DNA of 64,000 nt, taken from assembly GCF_004117055.1 (NCBI RefSeq), contig NZ_CP026363.1, positions 3,526,001 through 3,590,000 of the forward strand, written 5' to 3'. The notes below the pieces were generated by a model, which did not search any database, had not been told where the DNA came from, and was given only the letters and a program-made list of their open reading frames with translations. A program made the translations under genes and the position numbers. Positions 26,050 through 35,570 of this stretch are shown here, in pieces. How positions within the stretch are numbered: position 1 is the stretch's first letter; each line of letters starts with the position of its first letter. This DNA comes from Brevibacillus agri. Its GTDB lineage: Bacteria; Bacillota; Bacilli; Brevibacillales; Brevibacillaceae.

Positions 26050-27744
26050 GTGAAGTTCTCGCAAATACCGTACACACGCGTTGATATGACAGATGTCGAG
26101 GAACGTTTCACAAGCTTGTTGAAAGCGTTTCAGCAGGCCGCAAGCTTCGAAGAGCAAGACCAGGTGATGGGTAAGCTGAACGAGCTTCGGCAAGAGGTGG
26201 AATCCGCGCGAGAAGTGGCGCAAATCCGCCACACGATCAATACGGAGGACCCCTTTTACAAAGAAGAGCAGGACTACTGGGACGAAGCGGGTCCGGTGTA
26301 TCAGGGCATCGTCTCCCGCTACTACGCCGCCATCGTCCACTCTCCCTACCGCTCCCAGCTTGAGCAAAAATGGGGAGCCCAGCTTTTCCGCATTGCCGAA
26401 ACGACGCTTACCACCTTTTCCCCGGAGGTCGTCGCCGATTTGCAGGAGGAAAACCGTTTGGCCAGCCAGTACATCGCTCTGATGGCTTCCGCGAAAATCA
26501 TGTTCGAAGGCGAAGAGCGCACGCTTCCGCAATTGCTCCCCTTCCAGACATCGACGGACAGACAAATGCGCAAAAAGGCGAACGAAGCCAAGTACGATTT
26601 TCTCCGCCAGCACACCGAGAAGCTGGACAGCATCTACGACAGTCTGGTCAAGGTGCGGACCCGCATTGCGAAAAAGCTCGGCTTCAACAGCTTCGTGGAG
26701 CTGGCCTATGCCCGGCTGAACCGCACCGATTACGACGCGGATATGGTCGCCCGCTTCCGCCGTCAGGTCGAGGAACAGATTGTTCCGGTCGCCACCAAGC
26801 TGGTCGAGCGCCAACGCGAGCGGATCGGCGTAGATACTATGAAGTATTACGATTTGGCTTTCGATTTCGCTACGGGTAATCCGACGCCAAAAGGCTCTCC
26901 GGACTGGATCGTGGAAAACGGCAGAAAAATGTACGCGCAGCTTTCTCCGGAAACCGATGAGTTTTTCAGCTTCATGCTCGAAAACGAATGTCTCGATTTG
27001 CTGAGCAAAAAAGGCAAAGCGACAGGCGGCTACTGCACCTATATGAGCAAGTACAAGCTGCCTTACATCTTCGCCAACTTCAACGGCACCTCAGGCGATA
27101 TCGACGTTTTGACCCACGAGGCGGGACACGCCTTCCAGGTGTACGTCAGCCGCGGCTTTGAAGTGCCGGAGTACCACTTCCCGACGTATGAAGCGTGCGA
27201 GATCCATTCGATGAGCATGGAGTTTTTGACCTGGCCGTGGATGGAGTTGTTCTTCGAGGAAGATACGGACAAGTACAAGTTCTCGCATCTGAGCAGCTCG
27301 CTGCTGTTCATCCCTTACGGCGTCGCCGTCGACGAGTTCCAGCATGCAGTCTACGAACAGCCGGAAATGACCCCGGCCGAGCGGAAGCGCACCTGGCGCG
27401 AGATCGAGCGCAAATACCTCCCGTACCGCAATTACGACGAGAACGAGTTTTTGGAGGAAGGCGGCTTCTGGCAGCAGCAATCGCACATTTTCCGCGATCC
27501 GTTCTACTACATCGACTACACGCTGGCGCAAATTTGCGCCTTCCAGTTCTGGAAGCGGGCTCAGGAAAATCCTGAGCAGGCGTGGGACGACTACCTGACT
27601 CTCTGCCGGGAGGGCGGCAGCAAGTCGTTTACGGAGCTGGTCAAAGTCGCGAAGCTGTACTCGCCGTTTGAAGATGGCTGCATCCAGTCGGTCATCGGCG
27701 ACATCGAGGCGTGGTTGAACAGCGTGGACGACAAGCGCTTGTAA
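26050..27744 (+). CDS. M3-family oligoendopeptidase
   Basis: This cytoplasmic zinc metallopeptidase of about 564 residues should cleave short peptides. The HEAGH zinc motif (HExxH) is at about residue 355, and the third ligand Glu lies in the following EACEIHSMSMEF segment, as in M3B oligoendopeptidases. The GTG at 26050 follows GAGGTGG at 5 nt and is preferred to the GTG at 26041. It is the only plus-strand gene in the 17-42 kb block. It sits between ispA and dxs and shares a convergent terminator with ispA. Confidence 0.92.
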   Translation: MKFSQIPYTRVDMTDVEERFTSLLKAFQQAASFEEQDQVMGKLNELRQEVESAREVAQIRHTINTEDPFYKEEQDYWDEAGPVYQGIVSRYYAAIVHSPYRSQLEQKWGAQLFRIAETTLTTFSPEVVADLQEENRLASQYIALMASAKIMFEGEERTLPQLLPFQTSTDRQMRKKANEAKYDFLRQHTEKLDSIYDSLVKVRTRIAKKLGFNSFVELAYARLNRTDYDADMVARFRRQVEEQIVPVATKLVERQRERIGVDTMKYYDLAFDFATGNPTPKGSPDWIVENGRKMYAQLSPETDEFFSFMLENECLDLLSKKGKATGGYCTYMSKYKLPYIFANFNGTSGDIDVLTHEAGHAFQVYVSRGFEVPEYHFPTYEACEIHSMSMEFLTWPWMELFFEEDTDKYKFSHLSSSLLFIPYGVAVDEFQHAVYEQPEMTPAERKRTWREIERKYLPYRNYDENEFLEEGGFWQQQSHIFRDPFYYIDYTLAQICAFQFWKRAQENPEQAWDDYLTLCREGGSKSFTELVKVAKLYSPFEDGCIQSVIGDIEAWLNSVDDKRL

Positions 27745-27762
27745 ACACCGGCCTATACGTAA

Positions 27763-27796
27763 AAAAGCTGGCATCCCCATGCAGATGCCAGCTTTT
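27763..27796. terminator. bidirectional terminator shared by pepF-like gene and ispA
   Basis: A 13-bp perfect stem, AAAAGCTGGCATC with GATGCCAGCTTTT around an 8-nt loop, lies between the convergent stops at 27744 and 27800 with T-runs on both strands. Confidence 0.9.
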
Positions 27797-27799
27797 ATA

Positions 27800-28693
27800 T
27801 TACTTGTTCCGGTTTTGCACGTAATCTGCCAGCGGGCTTAATGCGGAATGCTCGATTCCGGCATCTGCCAGGGCTGCTTTCGCTTCTGCGATCAAAGCCG
27901 TCAGCCTGTCCTTGGACTCCGCCAGTCCAAGCAGCAACGGGTAGGTCGCCTTTTCCCGGTCCGCGTCGCTGCCAACGGCTTTCCCCAGCTCCGCGGCGTC
28001 CCCTTCTACATTGAGGATGTCGTCCTGGATTTGAAAAGCCAGTCCGATGCAGACGCCGTAGCGGGTCAAAGCGTCCATCTGCGCTTCGCTCGCTTCCGCC
28101 AGATAGCCGCCGCCGCGCAAGGCTGCCACCAGCAAATCCCCTGTCTTGTGGCGATGGATGAACTCCAGTTGCTCCAGATCAAGCTGCTTGCCCTCTCCCT
28201 CGATATCCGCCATCTGTCCGCCGACCATGCCTGTCGCACCCGCTCGTTTGCCCAGCTCGGCAATCAGCTTGACAGTCGTGATTGGCGCCACATCGGAGCG
28301 CTCCTGGTACGCCTCTGCGATATAGGCAAACGCCCGCGTCAGAAGCGCGTCTCCCGCGAGAATCGCCGTCGCCTCCCCGAACACTTTGTGATTCGTCGGC
28401 TTGCCGCGGCGCAAATCGTCGTCGTCCATTGCGGGCAGGTCGTCGTGAATCAGCGAGTATGTATGGATCATTTCCAGGGCAACCGCGAACGGGACTCCGC
28501 GCTCCATCGGCTTGTCCAGCGCTTCGAGCACAGCGAGGACCAGCATCGGTCGCAGCCTTTTTCCGCCTGCCATGAGCGAATACTTCATGGATTCGTACAA
28601 CTGGGTCGGGACTCCTTGCTGCTCCAGGGCAGGCAAGAGATGCTGCTCAATGTAGGACGTTTTTTCCACCAAATATTGTTGGAATGTATCCAC
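27800..28693 (-). CDS. ispA: farnesyl diphosphate synthase (polyprenyl synthetase)
   Basis: This short-chain prenyl transferase condenses isopentenyl diphosphate with allylic substrates to give farnesyl diphosphate for quinone and undecaprenyl synthesis. The 297 residues hold the first Asp-rich motif HDDLPAMDDDD and the second, QIQDDILNVEGD. The GTG at 28693 starts 7 nt after the xseB stop. Genes xseA-xseB-ispA form one overlapping unit ending at the terminator 27763-27796. Confidence 0.94.
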   Translation of the reverse strand: MDTFQQYLVEKTSYIEQHLLPALEQQGVPTQLYESMKYSLMAGGKRLRPMLVLAVLEALDKPMERGVPFAVALEMIHTYSLIHDDLPAMDDDDLRRGKPTNHKVFGEATAILAGDALLTRAFAYIAEAYQERSDVAPITTVKLIAELGKRAGATGMVGGQMADIEGEGKQLDLEQLEFIHRHKTGDLLVAALRGGGYLAEASEAQMDALTRYGVCIGLAFQIQDDILNVEGDAAELGKAVGSDADREKATYPLLLGLAESKDRLTALIAEAKAALADAGIEHSALSPLADYVQNRNK

Positions 28694-28700
28694 GGTGTCT

Positions 28701-28952
28701 TTATTCCCCTTCCACGCGAAAAGCCTTCTGCTTCAGTTGCCCGTCTTCTTCTACCAACTGAATGATCTTGGCTTCAATTGCATCGAGCTTCTGTCCGCAA
28801 ATCCGCGAGAGTGTGACCCCTTCCTGGTACAGCGTAATCGCTTCCTCCAGCGGGATGTCTCCTTCTTCGAGCTTCCCGACGACTTCCTCCAGCCGCTTCA
28901 TCGCTTCTTCGAACTGCATGTCAGTCTCTTGGTCCGTTTTCTTGCGAGCCAT
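28701..28952 (-). CDS. xseB: exodeoxyribonuclease VII small subunit
   Basis: This 83-residue helical subunit of the ATP-independent single-strand exonuclease VII shows the family pattern FEEAMKRLEEVVGKLEEGDIPLEEA broken by short loops. The start overlaps the last 32 nt of xseA, so production of the two subunits is coupled. Confidence 0.93.
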   Translation of the reverse strand: MARKKTDQETDMQFEEAMKRLEEVVGKLEEGDIPLEEAITLYQEGVTLSRICGQKLDAIEAKIIQLVEEDGQLKQKAFRVEGE

Positions 28953-30300
28953 TGCGCTTCTCCTCCCGATTCAACTGTTCCACTCGTGCAGTAGCACTGC
29001 CATCACTTAATCGTACCACGATCTCGTCGCCAGGAGCAAATTGTTCCACGGATTTTACCAGCTTGTCACCCGTGTACACAAGCGAAAAACCGCGCTTCAT
29101 GACCGCGAGCGGACTGAGCGCCTCCAGCGTCGCGATGCGCGAGGCAAAAGCCATCCGCTTTTGGTTGAGCCGCGCCAGCATCCGCTCGTCCAGCCGGGCG
29201 CGAATCGTCGCAACCGCTTTGCGCCGTTCCCCGACCTGATCCGCCAGCCGATACCGCTTGATCTGCTCGTCCAACCGCGTGTAGCGCTCGCGCCTGCGCT
29301 CCATCAAATGCTTCATCGCCTGGCGCATCCGCAAATGCGTCCGATCCAGCCGTTCCGCCGCTTCCTCCAGTCGCCGCTGCGGCTGACGCATCGCATACGA
29401 GTTGCTCAGGCGGTTCAGGCGGGTGCGTTCCTCTGCCAACTGATTGCGCACCGCCCTTTGCATGCGAATGTCCAGTTGCCGAACGCGCTCCACCCATTCC
29501 AGATAGTGCGGCACGGCCAGCTCCGCCGCTGCCGTTGGCGTCGCCGCACGGACATCGGCCACGAAATCGGCAATCGTGACGTCTGTCTCATGGCCCACCG
29601 CCGAAATGACCGGAATCATCGAAGCCGCGATGGCTCGCGCTACGCTTTCATCGTTGAAGGCCCACAGCTCTTCAATCGAGCCGCCGCCCCGGCCGACGAT
29701 CAGCACGTCGATGTCGGGTTGCTGGTTGATAATGCGAATCGCCGAGACGATCGAAGCCGGAGCGTCCGTCCCCTGCACGACTGCTGGCGACAACACAATC
29801 TCCGCCTGCGGGTATCGCCTGCGGATCGTCGTGCAAATATCGCGAATCGCCGCTCCGGTCGGAGAGGTCACCACTCCTACCCGCTTCGGAAAACGAGGGA
29901 GGACGCGCTTTCGCTCCGCTGCAAACAGACCTTCCTGCGCGAGCTTTTCCTTGAGCTGTTCAAAAGCCAAGTAGAGCGAGCCAAGGCCGTCCGGCTGCAT
30001 CTCTTTTGCATACAGTTGATAGGCGCCATCGCGTTCGAAGGCGGAAATCGAGCCGCGCACAATCGCCTTCGTCCCGTCCTTGGGCAAAAAGCGCAGGAAG
30101 CGGTTGTAGCTGGCAAACATCACGACTTTGATCCGCGACGTCTTGTCCTTCAAGGTAAAATACATATGGCCGCTGGAATGGTGCGTGAAGTTGGAGATTT
30201 CCCCCCTCACCCAGACGTCCTGCAAATTCGTCTCTCTTTCCAGCACGAGCTTGATATAACGGTTGAGATCGCTGACAGACAAAATGTTGGGTGCAGCCAT
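28921..30300 (-). CDS. xseA: exodeoxyribonuclease VII large subunit
   Basis: This is the catalytic subunit of exonuclease VII, which degrades single-stranded DNA from both ends. The 459 residues start with an OB-fold nucleic-acid-binding domain (about 1-100), then the catalytic region with GRGGGSIEELWAFNDE and GHETDVTIADFVAD, and a long coiled-coil region at about 270-390. GGAGGAGG precedes the ATG. It follows folD downstream of a terminator-like hairpin, so it may have a separate promoter. Confidence 0.95.
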   Translation of the reverse strand: MAAPNILSVSDLNRYIKLVLERETNLQDVWVRGEISNFTHHSSGHMYFTLKDKTSRIKVVMFASYNRFLRFLPKDGTKAIVRGSISAFERDGAYQLYAKEMQPDGLGSLYLAFEQLKEKLAQEGLFAAERKRVLPRFPKRVGVVTSPTGAAIRDICTTIRRRYPQAEIVLSPAVVQGTDAPASIVSAIRIINQQPDIDVLIVGRGGGSIEELWAFNDESVARAIAASMIPVISAVGHETDVTIADFVADVRAATPTAAAELAVPHYLEWVERVRQLDIRMQRAVRNQLAEERTRLNRLSNSYAMRQPQRRLEEAAERLDRTHLRMRQAMKHLMERRRERYTRLDEQIKRYRLADQVGERRKAVATIRARLDERMLARLNQKRMAFASRIATLEALSPLAVMKRGFSLVYTGDKLVKSVEQFAPGDEIVVRLSDGSATARVEQLNREEKRNGSQENGPRD

Positions 30301-30342
30301 ACACTCCTCCTCCTTTCAGTCCCTTGTTTGTTCCGATGCAAA

Positions 30343-30375
30343 AAGAAATGGATAAAGCACAGGCCCTATCCATTC
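30343..30375 (-). terminator. hairpin terminator after folD
   Basis: AATGGATA and TATCCATT form an 8-bp stem with a 12-nt loop, followed on the minus strand by TTCTTTTT. It lies between the folD stop and the xseA start and may be partial, since both genes are co-oriented. Confidence 0.62.
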
Positions 30376-30390
30376 CTTGCGATGCTTCTT

Positions 30391-31245
30391 CTACAGTTGC
30401 GCTTGCTTGCGTGCTGCCACGACCGTGTTTTTCAGCAGCATGGTAATCGTCATCGGCCCGACACCGCCAGGTACCGGAGTCAAAAAGCTGGCGACCTCTT
30501 TCACTTCGTCGAACTTGACGTCTCCGACCAGCTTCCCGGTTTCGATCCGGTTTACCCCGACGTCAATCACGACCGCTCCCGGCTTTACGTGCTCCTTGCC
30601 GATCATGTGCGCGCGGCCTGTCGCCACCACGAGAATATCTGCCCTTCTCGTATGTTCTTCCAGGTTTTGCGTACGCGAGTGACACATGGTCACCGTAGCG
30701 TTTTCCTGCTGCAGCAAAAGCGATACAGGCTTGCCGACAATGTTGCTGCGTCCGATGACGACAGCGTGCTTGCCTGCGATGTCTGTTCCCGTCCGCTTAA
30801 TCAGCTCGATGACGCCATGCGGAGTGCACGGCAGCATCGTCTCATTGCCGAGTACCATGTTGCCTACGCTGATCGGATGGAAGCCATCCACGTCTTTTTC
30901 AGGATGAATCGCTGCAATGACTGCCTTCTCCGAAATATGCGCCGGCAGAGGAAGCTGAACCAAAATCCCGTGAACGTTCGGATTTTCGTTCAACTCGTGG
31001 ATGATCGCGAGCAGTTCTTCCTCTGTCGTCGAAGCTTCCTTGAGGATCAGCTCGGAGTGGATACCGACTTCCTCGCAGCCTTTTGATTTTCCGCGTACAT
31101 ACGAATGCGATGCGGGATCGTCACCCACAAGCACAACAGTCAGACCAGGGACAATGCCTTGTTTTTTCAGTTCCGCCACTTCAATCGCGAGCTCTTCGCG
31201 AATGCTTTTTGCCACTTCTTTTCCTTGGAGAATGGTTGCAGTCAT
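30391..31245 (-). CDS. folD: methylenetetrahydrofolate dehydrogenase/cyclohydrolase
   Basis: This bifunctional folate enzyme converts methylene-THF to formyl-THF and generates NADPH. The 284 residues include the catalytic Tyr-xxx-Lys in [12 protein letters not shown], the QLPLP motif and PCTPHGV, then a Rossmann NADP motif GRSNIVGKP. The glycine-cleavage genes at the right of the window produce its methylene-THF substrate. GGAGG lies 10 nt before the ATG. Confidence 0.95.
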   Translation of the reverse strand: MTATILQGKEVAKSIREELAIEVAELKKQGIVPGLTVVLVGDDPASHSYVRGKSKGCEEVGIHSELILKEASTTEEELLAIIHELNENPNVHGILVQLPLPAHISEKAVIAAIHPEKDVDGFHPISVGNMVLGNETMLPCTPHGVIELIKRTGTDIAGKHAVVIGRSNIVGKPVSLLLQQENATVTMCHSRTQNLEEHTRRADILVVATGRAHMIGKEHVKPGAVVIDVGVNRIETGKLVGDVKFDEVKEVASFLTPVPGGVGPMTITMLLKNTVVAARKQAQL

Positions 31246-31333
31246 GGAGAAAAAGCCTCCTTCTTAAACGTCGATACCATTAGTGTACCGATTTCGCTCG
31301 CAACTGTAAAGCCGAATCATAAAAAGTTTATCA

Positions 31334-32296
31334 TTATTTAATGTTCGTCTTTTGCTTCATCCATCCAAGCATCGCCACTCCGTAGGCGTTGTCGCCGGAG
31401 TAAACCGGGTCGCAAAAATACAGCTTGGCTTTGACCGCAGGGTGCTCCAGCCGCTTTATCAGCCGCTCGCGCATGTACTGATTGGCAGCGACTCCCCCTA
31501 CGATCAGGATGTCCCGTGGATGGCCCTGTTCGACAGCGTGACGCAATACTTTTTCCAACGTGTTGGCGATACACTGTTCGGTTGCGCGGGCGATATCGGC
31601 ATGGCTCGTCTCGCCGCGCTCGATGGCCCGCAACAGCGACGCTTCCGGGCCGGAAAAGCTGAAGGCCAAGCCGTCCACCGCAGAGGCGATGCGAAATTCC
31701 CCTGTCGACTCCTTGGCCAACTGCTCCAAATACGGTCCCGCCGGAAAAGCCAGCCCGAGCGCTACTCCGATCCGATCCACCAGTTGTCCTGCGTGCAAGT
31801 CGATCGTGCCGCCGATTTTTTCAATCGCATACCCGGCCGCCTGCCGCTCGCACAAGAGCAGCTCGCTCGTTCCGCCAGACAGATGGACGGCCAAAAAGCG
31901 GTCCTGCTGCGGGCGTTCTTCGGCTGTGTACTCCCCTGCCGCAATATGTCCTTCCTGGTGGGTGGTCAGGTGCAAGGGAACGCGCAAGTAGGTCGCAAGC
32001 GATTTGGCCAGCCCTTCCCCTACCTTGAACACCGGCATGTACGAACGGTCGACGGGCCTCGGCTTTTCGCTGACGCAGATCGCCTCGATCTCGTATTCGT
32101 TCCACTTCATTTGCTCGCTTAGTTCCGGCAAGTTCATCACATGCTGAAAGACGGCTTCGGATTGTTGCAGCCCGCGTTTGCCCTCCTTCACTTTGAGAAG
32201 GCGTTTTGCTTCTGCAACAATTCGGCCGTCTTCCTGAGCCAAGCACAGCGATGTCCGGTAATTGCTCGTATCAATGCCTAACATTACCTTACTCAT
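31334..32296 (-). CDS. TsaD/Kae1-family paralogue (Gcp-like protein)
   Basis: This 320-residue member of the ASKHA/TsaD family is shorter than canonical TsaD. The metal-binding histidines are kept as HQEGH (His113, His117), the ATP-binding loop as LSGGTSELLL and the late Asp in SGDNAYG. Homologues of this paralogue occur near nusB in several Firmicutes. A separate true tsaD is expected elsewhere in the genome, so the role of this copy in tRNA threonylcarbamoylation is doubtful. It lies 20 nt after nusB. The ATG at 32296 has AGGAG at 8 nt. Confidence 0.8.
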   Translation of the reverse strand: MSKVMLGIDTSNYRTSLCLAQEDGRIVAEAKRLLKVKEGKRGLQQSEAVFQHVMNLPELSEQMKWNEYEIEAICVSEKPRPVDRSYMPVFKVGEGLAKSLATYLRVPLHLTTHQEGHIAAGEYTAEERPQQDRFLAVHLSGGTSELLLCERQAAGYAIEKIGGTIDLHAGQLVDRIGVALGLAFPAGPYLEQLAKESTGEFRIASAVDGLAFSFSGPEASLLRAIERGETSHADIARATEQCIANTLEKVLRHAVEQGHPRDILIVGGVAANQYMRERLIKRLEHPAVKAKLYFCDPVYSGDNAYGVAMLGWMKQKTNIK

Positions 32297-32316
32297 GCTT
32301 GTATCTCCTGCCTGTT

Positions 32317-32721
32317 TTATGCCTTTTGCGTTTCTCTTGCCTGCAAGAAGCTCGCCAGTACGCCGTTGATATAACGGTGGGACGCTTCGTCGCTGAACAG
32401 CTTCGCAATTTCAATCGCTTCGTTCATGACGACCTTGTCAGGCGTATCCGCTTCAAACATGATCTCGTAAAAAGCGAGGCGCAAAATGGCGCGGTCTACG
32501 TTGGCAATACGCTCCAACTGCCAGCCGCGCAAATACTTTTTGATCTCTGCGTCGATCTCTGCCAGGTTCGCCAAAACCCCATCGAGTAAATAACGCAAAT
32601 ACTGCGAGCTTTCCTCGGACTCTTCCATGACCAGATCAACCGCTTCCTTGACAGGCACCTCGGCCATGTCGATCTGGAAAAGACATTGGACTGCTTTTTC
32701 TCGTGCTGTTCTACGCTTCAT
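32317..32721 (-). CDS. nusB: transcription antitermination factor NusB
   Basis: This 134-residue all-helical RNA-binding protein works with NusE in rRNA antitermination. The N-terminus RRTAREKAVQCLFQIDM and the C-terminal DEASHRYINGVLAS are typical. The ATG at 32721 has AGGTG 6 nt upstream; a GTG three codons earlier is not well placed. It follows the asp23-amaP-DUF2273 trio, as seen in related Firmicutes. Confidence 0.95.
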   Translation of the reverse strand: MKRRTAREKAVQCLFQIDMAEVPVKEAVDLVMEESEESSQYLRYLLDGVLANLAEIDAEIKKYLRGWQLERIANVDRAILRLAFYEIMFEADTPDKVVMNEAIEIAKLFSDEASHRYINGVLASFLQARETQKA

Positions 32722-32779
32722 TCCATTCACCTACTAATTAAAGTCAGCAGGGGAGCAAATTCCTTCCCCTCTTAATCTG

Positions 32780-32992
32780 CTACCGAAACTTGCCAGGCAG
32801 AATCCGATCCAGTATTTCGCGCAAGTCTTCCTTATGGTCGAGCTTGCGACCGATGTAATAGCCGGTCCCGACAAACACAACAAAGACTAGTGTATTCCAA
32901 AAACCGACGAGAAGGTAGATGATGCCGAAAAAAATTCCGGCCAAAATCCCCATTAGCTTCCCCTTGTGTTCCCACAATAACTCCCACATCAT
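32780..32992 (-). CDS. DUF2273 small membrane protein
   Basis: This 70-residue protein has a hydrophobic core of two close helices (about 15-50) and a basic/acidic tail. It fits the DUF2273 family that accompanies AmaP and Asp23 proteins. The ATG at 32992 has AAGGTG at 6 nt; a GTG three codons earlier is possible. It starts 12 nt after amaP. Its role in the Asp23 membrane complex is unknown. Confidence 0.82.
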   Translation of the reverse strand: MMWELLWEHKGKLMGILAGIFFGIIYLLVGFWNTLVFVVFVGTGYYIGRKLDHKEDLREILDRILPGKFR

Positions 32993-33004
32993 GGACTTCA
33001 CCTT

Positions 33005-33562
33005 CTATTCCACTCGCTTGCGAGCCGCGTAGTTTTCTTGCTGAGCCACTTCCGTTACCACAACCGACACTTCGGAAATCACGACGCCAGCAATTCCTTC
33101 GACTTGCTCCTTCACGTCTGCCTGCAACTTTTGCGTCAGCTCCGGCAACGGGGTCTCGCCATCGACGGAAACGCGCAAGGTGATGATGTTCCCACTCTCC
33201 AGCGCTTTGACTGCCGTTTTCATATCGCGCACGCCTTTTACGCGCCGGGCAGCGCGCTCGGCAATCGTCTGGATCGTCTGCATCGTAATGTGGACTTCGC
33301 CAAGATCACTGCGCTGGCGAATGCCACGATCAATTTTTGGCTTCGTGGAACGAAAAGAACTGAAAAAGAAGCGAAGACTCACAACGAGGAAAATAATCGC
33401 GACGATGAGATACGTGATGTTCGTTCCCGCCAGCATTTGCTCGACATAAGGGCGGAAAAACTCGGGTGAAATCAAACCGCTGGTGGCAGTTATCGCGATG
33501 CAGGACAAAATAATCAGCGCAAAGCTGTAAATCGTCAAAATAAAGCGGTCAAACAAATTCAC
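33005..33562 (-). CDS. amaP: alkaline-shock membrane anchor protein AmaP
   Basis: This 185-residue protein has two transmembrane helices (about 5-27 and 45-68) followed by a cytoplasmic Asp23-like domain. It should anchor Asp23 at the membrane, as shown for staphylococcal AmaP. The GTG at 33562 gives the usual MNLFDRF N-terminus and has GGAG at 8 nt; the ATG two codons earlier is too near the site. It lies about 150 nt downstream of the Asp23 gene. Confidence 0.87.
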   Translation of the reverse strand: MNLFDRFILTIYSFALIILSCIAITATSGLISPEFFRPYVEQMLAGTNITYLIVAIIFLVVSLRFFFSSFRSTKPKIDRGIRQRSDLGEVHITMQTIQTIAERAARRVKGVRDMKTAVKALESGNIITLRVSVDGETPLPELTQKLQADVKEQVEGIAGVVISEVSVVVTEVAQQENYAARKRVE

Positions 33563-33711
33563 ATGCATCTCTCCTTTTCGCCGTGTTTGAAAGGAGACAA
33601 ACAGGGCAAGGTCAAAGGCTAATTCCCCGCCTTAGCCAAGGCTTGGCAAAACAACTGACTTGGAATGAGGAAAATGCCCCCTGTCAGTAGGGGGCATCCA
33701 TCCGGTGCATG

Positions 33712-34128
33712 TTAGCGCACACGCTGGTAATCTTCGACTACAGGCGTCGCCGGAGCTTTTTCTTCGGCTTTCAGCTCTACATCGACGATATGTACGTTTA
33801 CTTCCACCACCGAAAGTCCGGTCATTCCTTCGATCGCATTGCGCACACTATCTTGAATATTACGAGCGACGTCTGGAATCCGGTGTCCGTACTTGACAAT
33901 GATGGAGACATCCACTGCCGCTTCGCGGGAGCCAACCTCCACGCGAACGCCGCGAGCTATATTTTTACGGCCTAATCGTTCAGCTATTTCCCCTACGAAA
34001 CCGCCGCTCATCTGTGCTACGCCTTCCACCTCGGACGCAGCCATGCCGGCGATCACTTCCAGTACTTCGGGAGCGATCTGGACCTTTCCAAGCTCTGTTC
34101 TATCTAAATCCGGAGTAAACTCTTCCAT
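33712..34128 (-). CDS. yqhY: Asp23/Gls24-family envelope stress protein (YqhY)
   Basis: This 138-residue Asp23-type protein reads LGKVQIAPEVLEVIAG and later VRVEVGSREAAVDVSIIVKYG over short spans, the hallmark of the family. B. subtilis yqhY lies between accC and nusB, as here, and has been linked to control of acetyl-CoA carboxylase. It probably forms a membrane-proximal complex with AmaP. The ATG at 34128 has GGGAGG at 8 nt. Confidence 0.9.
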   Translation of the reverse strand: MEEFTPDLDRTELGKVQIAPEVLEVIAGMAASEVEGVAQMSGGFVGEIAERLGRKNIARGVRVEVGSREAAVDVSIIVKYGHRIPDVARNIQDSVRNAIEGMTGLSVVEVNVHIVDVELKAEEKAPATPVVEDYQRVR

Positions 34129-34198
34129 GCTTCGCACCTCCCTTTAGATTTGTAATTCATTATACCAAGCGCACCGTTTTTTTACAAATCAGCCTTGA

Positions 34199-35554
34199 TT
34201 ATTCTTCATCCAGGTTCAATTCGTAGTTTTCCAGGAACTTGGTGTCGAAGTGGCCGCTCACGAACACTTCATGCTCCAGCACTTTTTGATGGAACGGAAT
34301 CGTCGTGGTGATGCCGTCGATGACAAATTCGCCGAGTGCGCGCTTCATCCGTTCGATCGCCTCGTTGCGGTCCTTGCCCCAGACGATCAGCTTGGCGATC
34401 ATGGAGTCGTAGTAAGGCGGAATGGAATAGCCCGCATAGGCAGCGCTGTCCACCCGCACGCCGAAACCGCCCGGAGGCAAGTATTCGGTGATGCGTCCAG
34501 GTGACGGCATGAAGTTTTTCGCCGGGTTCTCTGCGTTGATCCGGCATTCGATCGCCCAGCCGTCAAGCTTGATGTCTTCCTGCGTAAAGGACAGCGGCTC
34601 TCCCGCTGCTACCGTGAGCTGCTCCTTGATTAAGTCGAAGCCCGTAACCAGCTCGGTCACCGGATGCTCTACCTGAATCCGCGTGTTCATTTCCATAAAG
34701 TAAAACTGTCCGTGCTTGTCCAGCAAAAATTCGACCGTACCGGCTCCGTGATAGGAAACCGCTTTGGCCGCCGCGACAGCCGCTTCGCCCATTTGCTTGC
34801 GCGTCTCCTCGCTCAAGGCAGGCGATGGCGCTTCTTCAATCAGCTTTTGGTGACGGCGCTGGATGGAGCAGTCGCGCTCGCCCAGGTAGACCGCGTTGCC
34901 ATGCTTGTCGGCCATGATCTGGATTTCGACGTGACGCGGACCTTCGACGAATTTTTCCAGGTACACGCCCGGGTTGCCGAAAGCGGTTTTCGCCTCGTTT
35001 TGCGCCTGGCGGATCGCCTTTTCCAAATCTTCGTCGTCGACCGCTACGCGCATGCCGCGTCCGCCGCCGCCCGCAGTCGCTTTGACCATCACCGGATAGC
35101 CGATTTCGTTGGCTGTCCGGATGGCGCTCTCGATATCCTCAATCAGCCCTTCTGTCCCAGGTACTGTCGGCACTCCGGCCGCTTTCATCGTATCTTTTGC
35201 CGTGGACTTGTCGCCCATCTTCACGATCGCTTCCGGATCAGGACCGATAAAGGTGATGTTGCATGCCGCGCAAATCTCGGCAAAGTCAGCGTTCTCCGCC
35301 AAAAATCCGTAGCCCGGGTGAATCGCGTCTACGCCCACCTTGGTCGCCACGCTCATGATGTTCGCTATGTTCAGATAGCTTTCCTTAGATGCTTTTGGAC
35401 CAATACAGTAAGCTTCGTCGGCCATTTTCACATGAAGCGCTTCACGATCCGCTTCGGAGTAGACAGCGACCGTACGAATGCCCAGCTCGCAGCATGCCCG
35501 GATGATCCGAACGGCAATCTCCCCGCGATTGGCAATCAATACTTTTTGAAACAT
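34199..35554 (-). CDS. accC: acetyl-CoA carboxylase, biotin carboxylase subunit
   Basis: This subunit carboxylates the biotin of AccB using bicarbonate and ATP in the first step of fatty-acid synthesis. The 451 residues have an ATP-grasp fold with the glycine-rich loop [12 protein letters not shown] near residue 160, CSIQRRHQK and the catalytic [14 protein letters not shown]. The ATG at 35554 has GGGAG upstream. It follows accB by 16 nt. Bkd-derived branched acyl starters and malonyl-CoA from this enzyme meet in membrane lipid synthesis. Confidence 0.96.
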   Translation of the reverse strand: MFQKVLIANRGEIAVRIIRACCELGIRTVAVYSEADREALHVKMADEAYCIGPKASKESYLNIANIMSVATKVGVDAIHPGYGFLAENADFAEICAACNITFIGPDPEAIVKMGDKSTAKDTMKAAGVPTVPGTEGLIEDIESAIRTANEIGYPVMVKATAGGGGRGMRVAVDDEDLEKAIRQAQNEAKTAFGNPGVYLEKFVEGPRHVEIQIMADKHGNAVYLGERDCSIQRRHQKLIEEAPSPALSEETRKQMGEAAVAAAKAVSYHGAGTVEFLLDKHGQFYFMEMNTRIQVEHPVTELVTGFDLIKEQLTVAAGEPLSFTQEDIKLDGWAIECRINAENPAKNFMPSPGRITEYLPPGGFGVRVDSAAYAGYSIPPYYDSMIAKLIVWGKDRNEAIERMKRALGEFVIDGITTTIPFHQKVLEHEVFVSGHFDTKFLENYELNLDEE

Positions 35555-35570
35555 TTCGCTCTCCCCCACC

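Noticed and set aside
29041..31086. A 681-codon plus-strand open frame antisense to xseA and folD
   Set aside because: The translation is low-complexity (Arg/His/Gln-rich), and it mirrors well-supported genes. Long antisense frames are a by-product of GC-rich codon use.
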